64,000 nucleotides of DNA from Streptomyces panaciradicis (GTDB taxonomy: Bacteria > Actinomycetota > Actinomycetes > Streptomycetales > Streptomycetaceae), in assembly GCF_023516615.1 (NCBI RefSeq), contig NZ_JAMGBF010000108.1:1-64000 (forward strand), in the 5' to 3' direction. How positions within the stretch are numbered: the first letter of the stretch is position 1; each line of letters starts with the position of its first letter. The notes under the pieces are model-generated. The model had not been told where the DNA came from and made no database searches. It worked only from the letters and a program-made list of their open reading frames with translations. Shown piece after piece: positions 17,180 through 24,887 of this stretch. Both the position numbers and the translations under genes were made by a program.

Positions 17180-19128
17180 CGGATTCCGCAGGGCGCCAGG
17201 AGTCCCGCCGCGCCGCACACGCCAAAAAACGCATCAGCCGCCGCCCCAGCCGGCTCGGCCTGCCCGCCGGGAGCACGGTGGGACCGGACCGCGTCCGGGA
17301 CCAGGACGCCGGGTTCCCCGCCCTGCTGCGGCGCGTCTGGCAGCGGGCGGCCAAGACCCCGGACCTGCGCGCCGGCCTTGAGGTGCTGCTCACCCTCGAC
17401 GGACACGTGCCCGCCGACATCCAGCTGCGGGCCCTGAACACGGCCGAGCAGGCCGCCCTGAGCGCCCTGTGCGGACTCACCTGGCGCGACACCGACACCG
17501 CGGCCGAAAGCCCGGTCGCAGAGCCCGGCGTCGTCCCCGCCGGCGCCGACGAGCGGTGCGTCTTCCGCGGCGAGATCGGCCTGAGCGCCGGCGGCCGTAT
17601 CGCCGTGCGCACCCCCGGCGGCCGCCCCCTGGACGTGCGCGACCTGGTCGGCGGGGTGCGCCGCGTGCCGTGGAGCCGCACGGTCCTGGCCCGCTACCGC
17701 AGCGAACTGAAAAGCGCCCGCGAGCGGCACGCCGCCGGTGTGGCCGACTGCCGGGCCTGGCTGGCCGGGCAGGGACAGGAGGGCCGCGACGCGCTGGTCG
17801 CCCAGGCCCGGCAGGCGGCCCTGCGCACCGCCCCGTTCGTCCTGTACCAGCAGGACACGCAGTACACGAACTTCCGCGGCCGCAACACCCTGACCGGCAA
17901 GACCCTGTGGCCGGGCCACCCCGACTGCGCCCTGAGCGCCCTTGACGGCCTGCCACTGGATCTGTGGTCGGACGAGGACGCCCAGCTGGTCGTCTGCCTC
18001 ACGCTGCTCATCGCCTCGGCCGGCTTCGGCCGCATCGAAGAGGCCAACGGCACCCAGCTGAGCGTGGAACACGTCGCGCACACCCTGGAGCGGGTGCGCC
18101 GCACCTACAACACCGTGCCCGTGCCCGGCGCCGCCCCGGTTGCCGCCCCCGCCTCCCACTCCGTCGCCGACCTGCACCGGCTCGCCGCCGCGCTGGGCGA
18201 ACGCCGCCGCCAGGTGGCCGGCAGCGCCCAGCTGTACCGCGAGATCCACGGCGCGCTGATGCACAAGGTGGAACGCGTGGCCGCCCCGGCCGGCGCGGCC
18301 ACCCGCGCCCGGCAGGGAGCCGTCGCCGAGCGCTTGCGCGCCCGGCTGCCGCTGCGCGGCGACACGCTCGCCGACCTCGGCGACGCTCTCGCCGCCGCGC
18401 CCGGCTGGCTCGCCCGCCCGCACGGCGCCTTCGGCACCGGCCTGGAGTCCTTGGTGTACGAGGCGGTGGCCGCGACCGTCACCGCCTTCGGCGCCGACTT
18501 CGCGATGAGCCGCGGCATGCGCTCGCTGCCCGCCCTGGTGCGCGCGCTGCGCGGCGAGAGCTGGGCGGAGATCTGCGACTGGGACATCACCCACTTCTTC
18601 TGCTGCGTGGTGCCCCGCCCCGAGGCCGCCGCCCACTTCGGCCACTCCACCGCGGCCCTCGCCGACGCCGCCTGGGCGATGTCCTCGCGCATGCAGTACA
18701 ACTCCTGGCACTTCGTCGCCGGGAACCTGCCGCCGGTGCCCGAGGTGGCCGCCCGCGACCACTTCGTGCCACCCGTCATCCCCGACCTGGCGTTCTTCTC
18801 CGACCAGCACCACCACGGGCACGTCAACAACCAGGTGCGGTTCTCCATCCGCTCCCCGCAGCCCGTCGACGTCGACGGCCGCCGCTTCGCGGGCTTCATG
18901 GACCTGCGGCTGCTGCGCTGCGCGGGACAGCCGTTCGGCGAGCAGGACCTGCTCGCCGCGCACCAGGTGTCGGCGTTCATCGCCCGCGCCACCTCCCTGG
19001 CCGCCCACCTGGCCGCGACCGGGACCGGGGTGGAGGTCACCGCGTTCGACTCCGGCTGGCACTGGACGTCCATCACCGGCCGCACCCCCGCCGACGCCCT
19101 GACCGGCCAGGTCCGCCGAGCCTCATGA
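17176..19128 (+). CDS. Large protein of unknown function, coupled to ferredoxin and hydrazine genes
   Basis: A 650-residue protein I cannot place in a family. A basic N-terminal tail is followed by a mostly helical protein. Notable segments are W-D-I-T-H-F-F-C-C near residue 473 and D-Q-H-H-H-G-H-V-N-N-Q near 545, the latter a cluster of four histidines that could bind metal. There is no signal peptide or membrane helix. It overlaps the ferredoxin gene upstream (ATGA) and the amidase downstream (ATGA), so all three are made together. Coupling to a ferredoxin suggests an oxidoreductase, perhaps one acting on nitrogen, but this is inference. Confidence 0.7.
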   Translation: MTDSAGRQESRRAAHAKKRISRRPSRLGLPAGSTVGPDRVRDQDAGFPALLRRVWQRAAKTPDLRAGLEVLLTLDGHVPADIQLRALNTAEQAALSALCGLTWRDTDTAAESPVAEPGVVPAGADERCVFRGEIGLSAGGRIAVRTPGGRPLDVRDLVGGVRRVPWSRTVLARYRSELKSARERHAAGVADCRAWLAGQGQEGRDALVAQARQAALRTAPFVLYQQDTQYTNFRGRNTLTGKTLWPGHPDCALSALDGLPLDLWSDEDAQLVVCLTLLIASAGFGRIEEANGTQLSVEHVAHTLERVRRTYNTVPVPGAAPVAAPASHSVADLHRLAAALGERRRQVAGSAQLYREIHGALMHKVERVAAPAGAATRARQGAVAERLRARLPLRGDTLADLGDALAAAPGWLARPHGAFGTGLESLVYEAVAATVTAFGADFAMSRGMRSLPALVRALRGESWAEICDWDITHFFCCVVPRPEAAAHFGHSTAALADAAWAMSSRMQYNSWHFVAGNLPPVPEVAARDHFVPPVIPDLAFFSDQHHHGHVNNQVRFSIRSPQPVDVDGRRFAGFMDLRLLRCAGQPFGEQDLLAAHQVSAFIARATSLAAHLAATGTGVEVTAFDSGWHWTSITGRTPADALTGQVRRAS

Positions 19129-20558
19129 GCGGGCAAGCGATGCGTGCGCACGGCGTCAGCCGCACCAAAGACCTCCTGCGCCAAGGCGAGTTGACCGCGC
19201 TGGAGCACACCGCGGCCGTCCTGGCCGCCGCCCGCGACCACGACACCCTGGACGCCTACGTCGCCGTCGCGGGAGAGGAGGCGCTGCGCGCCGCCGCCCG
19301 CGCCGACGCCCTCATCCGCGAACACGGCGCCGACATCTGGCGCACCCGGCCGCTGCTCGGCGTCACCGTCTCCGTCAAGGACCTGCTGCAGACCCGCGAC
19401 CTGCCCACCGTGCGCGGCTCCCTGCTGCCCAACGACCGGCCGCGCCAGGACGCCCCGGCCGTGGCCCGGCTGCGCGCCGCCGGCGCCGTCATCGTCGGCA
19501 AGACCGCCACCTCCGAATACGGCTGGAGCGCCTGCACCCTCTCCCGCGTCGCCCCGCCCACCCGCAACCCCCACGATCCGCACCTGAGCGCGGGCGGCTC
19601 CAGCGGCGGCGCCGCCGCCGCGGTGGCCGCCGGCCTGTGCGACGCGGCCCTGGGCACCGACGGCGCCGGATCCATCCGCATCCCGGCCGCGTTCTGCGGC
19701 GTCGTCGGCTACAAACCCACCCTGGGCCGCATCCCTTACGTCCCCAACAGCGCCGACCGGCTCGCCCACCAGGGCCCCCTGGCCCGCACCGTCGCCGACG
19801 CCGCCCTGCTCGCCCAGGTGATGGCCGGCCCCCACCCCGCCGACCCCGACTCCGCCCTCGCCTGCCTCGACGCCCCGCGCGCCGACCGCGGGCTGCGGAT
19901 CGGCTGGATCGACTACGACACCACCACCGACGAGGTCCGCCGGGTCGCCGACCGCGCCCGCCTGGCCCTTGAGGCCCAGGGCCACCAGGTGGCGGACGTC
20001 GAGGTGCGCTGCGAGCGCCTGTACCCCGCGCTCGTGGACCTCCTGGCCGCCTCCGAGGCCGCCGGCGCCCGCCCGCAGGACGACCAGTGGGCCGACGCCG
20101 GACGCCTGGAAGTGATCCGCTACGGGCGCACCCTGGGCGGCGCCGACGTCATCCGCGCCGAAGAGGTCCGCCAGAACCTGCGCGCCACCCTGCGCACCGT
20201 CATGGACCACTACGACGTCCTGGCCATGGCCACCGTGCCCGTCGAGCCGTTCGCCTACGACGCCGTCGGCCCGCCCTGGGCCGCCGACCCTGGAGATCTG
20301 CGCTGGCTGGCCTGGGCGCCCGCCTCCTACCCCTTCAACATGACCGGCCAGCCCGCCCTGTCCCTGCCCGCCGGCCTCACCCCGGCCGGCCTGCCGGTGG
20401 GCGTGCAACTGGTCGGCCCCGTCGGCGGCGACGACCTGGTCCTGGCCCTGGCCGCCCGCCTGGAGAGCGACCTCGCCACCCCCCTGCCCACCCCCCTGCC
20501 CACCCCCTTGCCGGCGCCGGCCTCGAGGCGGGCCCTGCAGCCCGCAACCGCCCGCTGA
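19125..20558 (+). CDS. Amidase-signature hydrolase
   Basis: A 477-residue amidase-signature enzyme with the Ser-cisSer-Lys triad intact: Lys85 in V-S-V-K-D, Ser159 in G-G-S-S-G-G and Ser183 in G-A-G-S-I-R-I-P-A. Such enzymes hydrolyse or form amide bonds. In the kinamycin and fosfazinomycin pathways an amidase homologue belongs to the set that moves hydrazine on a glutamyl or acetyl carrier, so an acyl-hydrazide substrate is likely. It overlaps the preceding gene by four bases. A repeated C-C-C-A-C tract gives a Pro-rich C-terminal tail. Confidence 0.88.
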   Translation: MSGQAMRAHGVSRTKDLLRQGELTALEHTAAVLAAARDHDTLDAYVAVAGEEALRAAARADALIREHGADIWRTRPLLGVTVSVKDLLQTRDLPTVRGSLLPNDRPRQDAPAVARLRAAGAVIVGKTATSEYGWSACTLSRVAPPTRNPHDPHLSAGGSSGGAAAAVAAGLCDAALGTDGAGSIRIPAAFCGVVGYKPTLGRIPYVPNSADRLAHQGPLARTVADAALLAQVMAGPHPADPDSALACLDAPRADRGLRIGWIDYDTTTDEVRRVADRARLALEAQGHQVADVEVRCERLYPALVDLLAASEAAGARPQDDQWADAGRLEVIRYGRTLGGADVIRAEEVRQNLRATLRTVMDHYDVLAMATVPVEPFAYDAVGPPWAADPGDLRWLAWAPASYPFNMTGQPALSLPAGLTPAGLPVGVQLVGPVGGDDLVLALAARLESDLATPLPTPLPTPLPAPASRRALQPATAR

Positions 20559-20585
20559 CCCCCCTTCGCGAAAGGACGTTCCCCC

Positions 20586-22091
20586 ATGTACGTCAGGTCA
20601 TGGTCCTCGCCCGCCGCGCAGGGCAGCGTCGGACGGCCTTCCTTCGTGGCCGACCACGCCTTGTGGGACGACGCCCGCACCGCCGCCGCCGAACGCATCG
20701 AAGCCTTTCTCGCCGACATCGACCTGGTCCGCCTCGTCTTCGGCGACCCCCACGGACTGGCCCGCTCCAAGACCCTCACCGCCCAGGCGTTCCGCTCCGT
20801 GCTGCGCAACGGCATGAACTTCAGCCCCGGCCCGTTCGTCTTCGACACCGGACACGCCGTCGCCGTCGACTTCCTGGGCGAACACGGCATCGGCGTCGAC
20901 GAGATCGCCGGCGCCGGCAACTTCATCCTCGTCCCCGACCCGCTCACCTTCCAGCTGCTGCCCGGAGGCGACGCCCGCACCGCCTGGGTGATCGGCGACG
21001 AGTACCTGCGCGACGGCACCCCCCACCCGCTGTCCTCCCGGGCCGTGCTGCGCCGCGTCGCCGCCTCCTACGACGCCCGCCGCCTCGCCCCCGTCGTGGG
21101 CCTGGAAGTGGAGTGGTACCTCACCCGCCGCCTGGACGACGAACCCGGCAACACCGGCAACGGCTTCGGCCTCCAAGGCCAGGCCCCCCGGGTGAAGGCG
21201 GTGAACGCCGGCTACCAGTTCAACCTCGACGCCCACTACGACACCCTCGCCCCGCTGACCGACCCGCTCGCCCTGCACCTGCTCGCCCTGGGCCTGCCCC
21301 TGCGCTCAATGGAACACGAGTCCGGGCCCGGACAGGTCGAGACGACGTTCAGCCCGATGTCCGCCCTGGACGCGGCCGACGCCATGCTGCTGTTCCGCAC
21401 CACCGTCAAGAACTGGTGCGCCCGCCGCGGCCACCACGCCTCCTTCATGTCCAAGCCGCTCCTGGACGCCGCCGACCCCAGCGGCTGGCACCTGAACCAG
21501 TCGGTCACCGACCTCGCCTCGCACACCAACCTGTTCGCCGCCGAGGGCCCCTCCGGCGGGCTCTCCCCGCAGGGCAAGGCCTACGCCGAGGGACTGCTGT
21601 CCCACGCCCGCGAGCTGTGCCTTTTGTCGGTGCCCACCGTCAACGGCTACCGGCGCCTGGCCGCCGAGCACACCCTGGCCCCCACCCGCCTCGGCGTCAG
21701 CCAGGAGGACCGCAGCGCGCTGCTCCGCCTCGTCGGCCACGGCGCCGGCGCACACATCGAAAACCGGATCGGCGAACCGTGCGCCAACCCCTACCTCACC
21801 ATCGCCGCCCAGCTGTTCGCCGGCCTCGAAGGCCTGACCGCCCCCGCCGCCCCCGCCGACACCGGCGCCGACACCGGCCGCCCGGGGCTGGTGCCCCAGC
21901 ACCTGCGCGAGGCCCTGACCGCCTTCCGCGCCGGCCGCGCCGCCCGCCTGCTCGGCGAACCCCTCGCCGCATGCCTGGCCAAACTCAAAGACAGCGAACT
22001 GCGCCGCTACGAGGCCTGGTCCCTGCACACCGCGCCCGCCCCCGGCCAGGTCACCGACTGGGAACAGCGCGAGTACTTCGGCGCCTACTGA
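20586..22091 (+). CDS. Glutamine-synthetase-like ligase (glutamylhydrazide former)
   Basis: A 501-residue member of the glutamine synthetase superfamily: beta-grasp N-terminal region, then the catalytic barrel with V-E-W-Y-L, E-S-G-P-G-Q-V-E and the late E-N-R-I-G-E-P-C-A-N-P-Y segment. Primary-metabolism enzymes join ammonia to glutamate. Homologues in kinamycin and fosfazinomycin clusters join hydrazine or acetylhydrazine to the gamma-carboxylate of glutamate, which is the likely role beside the amidase, lyase and acetyltransferase. ATG 20586 follows GCGAAAGGACG. Confidence 0.87.
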   Translation: MYVRSWSSPAAQGSVGRPSFVADHALWDDARTAAAERIEAFLADIDLVRLVFGDPHGLARSKTLTAQAFRSVLRNGMNFSPGPFVFDTGHAVAVDFLGEHGIGVDEIAGAGNFILVPDPLTFQLLPGGDARTAWVIGDEYLRDGTPHPLSSRAVLRRVAASYDARRLAPVVGLEVEWYLTRRLDDEPGNTGNGFGLQGQAPRVKAVNAGYQFNLDAHYDTLAPLTDPLALHLLALGLPLRSMEHESGPGQVETTFSPMSALDAADAMLLFRTTVKNWCARRGHHASFMSKPLLDAADPSGWHLNQSVTDLASHTNLFAAEGPSGGLSPQGKAYAEGLLSHARELCLLSVPTVNGYRRLAAEHTLAPTRLGVSQEDRSALLRLVGHGAGAHIENRIGEPCANPYLTIAAQLFAGLEGLTAPAAPADTGADTGRPGLVPQHLREALTAFRAGRAARLLGEPLAACLAKLKDSELRRYEAWSLHTAPAPGQVTDWEQREYFGAY

Positions 22092-22141
22092 ACCCACCCC
22101 CCACCCCCTCCTTGCCGCCCCACTTCCGACGGAGGCCGCGC

Positions 22142-23428
22142 ATGATCGCCCGCTACACGCTGCCCGAGATGGCCGGCCTGTTCACCGACCACTCCCGCTA
22201 CGCCACCTGGGTGCGGGTGGAGATCCTCGCCTCCGAGGCACAGGCCGCCCTCGGCCACGTCCCCCACGAGGCGGTGGCGGACATGCGCCGCGCCCGCGTC
22301 CCCGCCCCCGAGCGGGTCGCCGCCCTCGAACGCGAACGCGACCACGAGGTGCTCTCCTTCCTCGCCGCCTACTGCGAAGACATCCCCGACTCCTCCGCCC
22401 GCTTCGTCCACCTGGGCATGACCAGCTACGACCTGGTCGACACCGCGCTGGGCCACACCCTTGCCCGCGCCACCGACCTGCTCACCGCGGCCGCCCGCCG
22501 GCTGCGCCGCATCCTGACCGGCCGCGCCCTGGAACACTGGGACACCGTCATGGTGGGCCGCACCCACGGCATGCACGCCGAACCCACCACCTTCGGCCAC
22601 AAACTCGCCGGCCACGCCTTCGCCGTCGACCGCTGCCTGCACCGCCTGGCCGCCGCCCGCCAGGCCGTCGCCGTCGGCACCATCTCCGGCTCGGTCGGCA
22701 CCTACGCCCTGATCGACCCCCGCGTGGAGGACCACGTCTGCACCGCCCTCGGCCTCACCGCCGAACCCGCCCCCAGCCAGGTCGTCGCCCGCGACCGCCA
22801 CGCCCAGCTCCTGCAGGCCGTCGCCACCCTGGGCGCCTGCGTGGAACACCTCGCCCTGGAACTCAGGCTGCTGCAGCGCACCGAGGTCCGCGAGGTCGAA
22901 GAAGCCCGCACCAGCGCCTACCAGGGCTCCAGCGCCATGCCCCACAAACGCAACCCCACCACCAGCGAACGACTGTGCGGACTGGCCCGCCTGCTGCGCG
23001 GCTACGCCGACACCGCCCTGGAAAACGTCGCCCTGTGGCACGAACGCGACCTCGCCCACCAGAGCGTGGAACGCGTCATCCTCCCCGACAGCCTGTGCGT
23101 CGGCCACTTCCAGGCCACCAAGGCCGCCGACCTGGTGGCCGCGCTCACCGTCGACGCCGACCGGATGCGCGCCCACATCGACCACACCGACGGCCTCATC
23201 TACAGCTCCTCCGTCCTGGCCGAACTCCTGGGCGAGGGCATGGAACGCGAACACGCCTACCGCAGCGTGCAGGCCGCGGCCAACCGCACCCTGGCCATCG
23301 GCGAGCACTTCGGCGCCTGTCTGGCCAAAGAGGGCATCGACCTGGCCGGACTGGGACCCGAGCGCTTCCTCACCCACCACGACGTGATCCGCACCCGATT
23401 GGAGAAGCTGCATGAGCTGCAAGATTGA
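22142..23428 (+). CDS. Adenylosuccinate-lyase-like enzyme (hydrazinosuccinate lyase candidate)
   Basis: A 428-residue member of the fumarase/aspartase superfamily with its signature G-S-S-A-M-P-H-K-R-N-P near residue 262 and the conserved T-H-G region near 141. Primary adenylosuccinate lyase releases fumarate from a purine precursor. In hydrazine pathways the homologue (FzmR in fosfazinomycin) releases fumarate from hydrazinosuccinate to yield hydrazine. Its place between the glutamine-synthetase-like gene and the acetyltransferase supports the second role. The 3' end overlaps the next gene by 17 bases. Confidence 0.88.
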   Translation: MIARYTLPEMAGLFTDHSRYATWVRVEILASEAQAALGHVPHEAVADMRRARVPAPERVAALERERDHEVLSFLAAYCEDIPDSSARFVHLGMTSYDLVDTALGHTLARATDLLTAAARRLRRILTGRALEHWDTVMVGRTHGMHAEPTTFGHKLAGHAFAVDRCLHRLAAARQAVAVGTISGSVGTYALIDPRVEDHVCTALGLTAEPAPSQVVARDRHAQLLQAVATLGACVEHLALELRLLQRTEVREVEEARTSAYQGSSAMPHKRNPTTSERLCGLARLLRGYADTALENVALWHERDLAHQSVERVILPDSLCVGHFQATKAADLVAALTVDADRMRAHIDHTDGLIYSSSVLAELLGEGMEREHAYRSVQAAANRTLAIGEHFGACLAKEGIDLAGLGPERFLTHHDVIRTRLEKLHELQD

Positions 23429-23816
23429 CCGCGTCGACGGCGCCGCACTGGACCTGGAGGAGGTCCTCGACCTCTACCGGGCCTCCGGCCTGGGCGAGCG
23501 CCGCCCCATCGCGGACCGCGAGCGGTTCGCGGCCATGCTCGCCCACGCCAACCTCGTGCTGACCGCCCGCGACGACGACGGCACCCTCCTGGGCATCGTG
23601 CGCGCCGTCTCCGACTTCTCCTACGTCACCTACCTGTCCGACATCGCCGTCACCGGCGACCGCCAGCGCTCCGGCATCGGCCGCGCCCTCATCGACGCCA
23701 CCCGCGCCGAGGCCCCCCAGGCCAAGATCGTCCTGCTGTCCGCGCCCGCTGCGGTCGCCTACTACCCGCACATCGGTTTCACCGGCCACGACTCGGCCTG
23801 GGTCCTGAACCCCTGA
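23412..23816 (+). CDS. GNAT N-acetyltransferase (hydrazine acetylation candidate)
   Basis: A 134-residue GNAT-fold acetyltransferase with the acetyl-CoA loop R-Q-R-S-G-I-G-R-A-L (Q/RxxGxG/A). FzmQ of fosfazinomycin, a GNAT encoded beside the lyase, acetylates hydrazine. The same pairing here, with genes overlapping by 17 bases, supports acetylhydrazine formation. It ends the hydrazine operon, and a GC-rich imperfect hairpin lies in the next 60 bases. Confidence 0.85.
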   Translation: MSCKIDRVDGAALDLEEVLDLYRASGLGERRPIADRERFAAMLAHANLVLTARDDDGTLLGIVRAVSDFSYVTYLSDIAVTGDRQRSGIGRALIDATRAEAPQAKIVLLSAPAAVAYYPHIGFTGHDSAWVLNP

Positions 23817-23960
23817 CCCTCCACCACGGGACCGCCCTCGCCGGCTCCTGGCGGGGGCGGCCGGGGCTGTACCGGGGCTCGACCGCGCGTGCCTAGATTC
23901 AAAGGGCAGGGCCGGGGCCCTGTCCCGCGCACCGCACCGCACTCCCGGGGAGGCCACACC

Positions 23961-24737
23961 GTGACATCGGCACAGGCGCTGCTCGAGACCCGCCCGCCCG
24001 CCGGCCCCGAGCGGGCCGTGGCCCGCCCCGCCCGGGAGCCGGCGGCCACCGGGCGCCCGGCGGCCCTCTCCATGCCCTCCGGCCGCCGCGTCCTGGTCGT
24101 CGACGCCGACACCGCCGGCGCCGAATCCCTGCTCACCCAGTTGCGCCGGCACGGCCACGAGGCCTTCGGCGTCCGGCGCGGCGAGGCCGCGCTGCGCGCC
24201 CACGAGGACGCCGATCTCGTCCTGCTGGACCTGGAACTGCCCGACCTGGACGGGCTGGAGGTCTGCCGCGCCGTGCGCGCCGTCAGCCGGGTGCCCGTCA
24301 TCATCGTCACCGCCCGCGCCTCCGAACTGGACTGCGTCCTGGGCCTGCAGGCGGGCGCCGACGACTATGTCGCCAAGCCCTACGGGCTGCGCGAGCTGAT
24401 GGCCCGCATCGAGGCCGTGATGCGGCGTGCCGCCTGGCAGCCGGCCGCCGCCCGGGAGATCCGGCGCGGCCCGTTGCACATCGACGTCGGCTCCCGCGAG
24501 GTCCTGGTCGACGGCGAGGAAGTCGCCCTGACCCGCAAGGAGTTCGACCTGCTGTGCCTGCTGGCCTCGCACCCGGACACCGTCATCCCGCGCAAGCAGC
24601 TCCTGCAGCAGGTCTGGGGCGACTCCTGGTCCCGGCGCACCGTCGACACCCACGTCAGCAGCCTGCGCGGCAAGCTGGGCGACAGCGGCTGGATCGTGAC
24701 GGTACGCGGCGTCGGCTTCATGCTCGGCCATCCCTGA
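23961..24737 (+). CDS. OmpR/PhoB-family response regulator, atypical receiver
   Basis: A 258-residue regulator: an unstructured N-terminal 40 residues, a receiver domain (about 42-155) and a winged-helix DNA-binding domain (about 165-258) ending R-G-V-G-F-M-L-G. The phospho-acceptor Asp is present in L-L-D-L-E-L-P-D-L-D-G and the Lys in A-K-P-Y-G. The acidic pair after the first strand reads V-D-A-D, not D-D or D-E, so one Mg ligand seems lost. No sensor kinase is adjacent. Orphan regulators of this type, such as JadR1 of jadomycin, control angucycline clusters and can respond to pathway products. GTG 23961 follows GGGGAGG. Confidence 0.85.
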   Translation: MTSAQALLETRPPAGPERAVARPAREPAATGRPAALSMPSGRRVLVVDADTAGAESLLTQLRRHGHEAFGVRRGEAALRAHEDADLVLLDLELPDLDGLEVCRAVRAVSRVPVIIVTARASELDCVLGLQAGADDYVAKPYGLRELMARIEAVMRRAAWQPAAAREIRRGPLHIDVGSREVLVDGEEVALTRKEFDLLCLLASHPDTVIPRKQLLQQVWGDSWSRRTVDTHVSSLRGKLGDSGWIVTVRGVGFMLGHP

Positions 24738-24887
24738 GAGCGGTCTTCGACCATCTCAGGCGGCCTGCTCCGGCGCCGCGTCCGCGAAGCCGAACCTCGC
24801 CGCCTCATCAAACGCCCCTGGCGGAACACGACGCTCTTTAACTTTTCCTACCGTCGACACCCAGCCGAGAGTTCGCCCCTTGATGCC

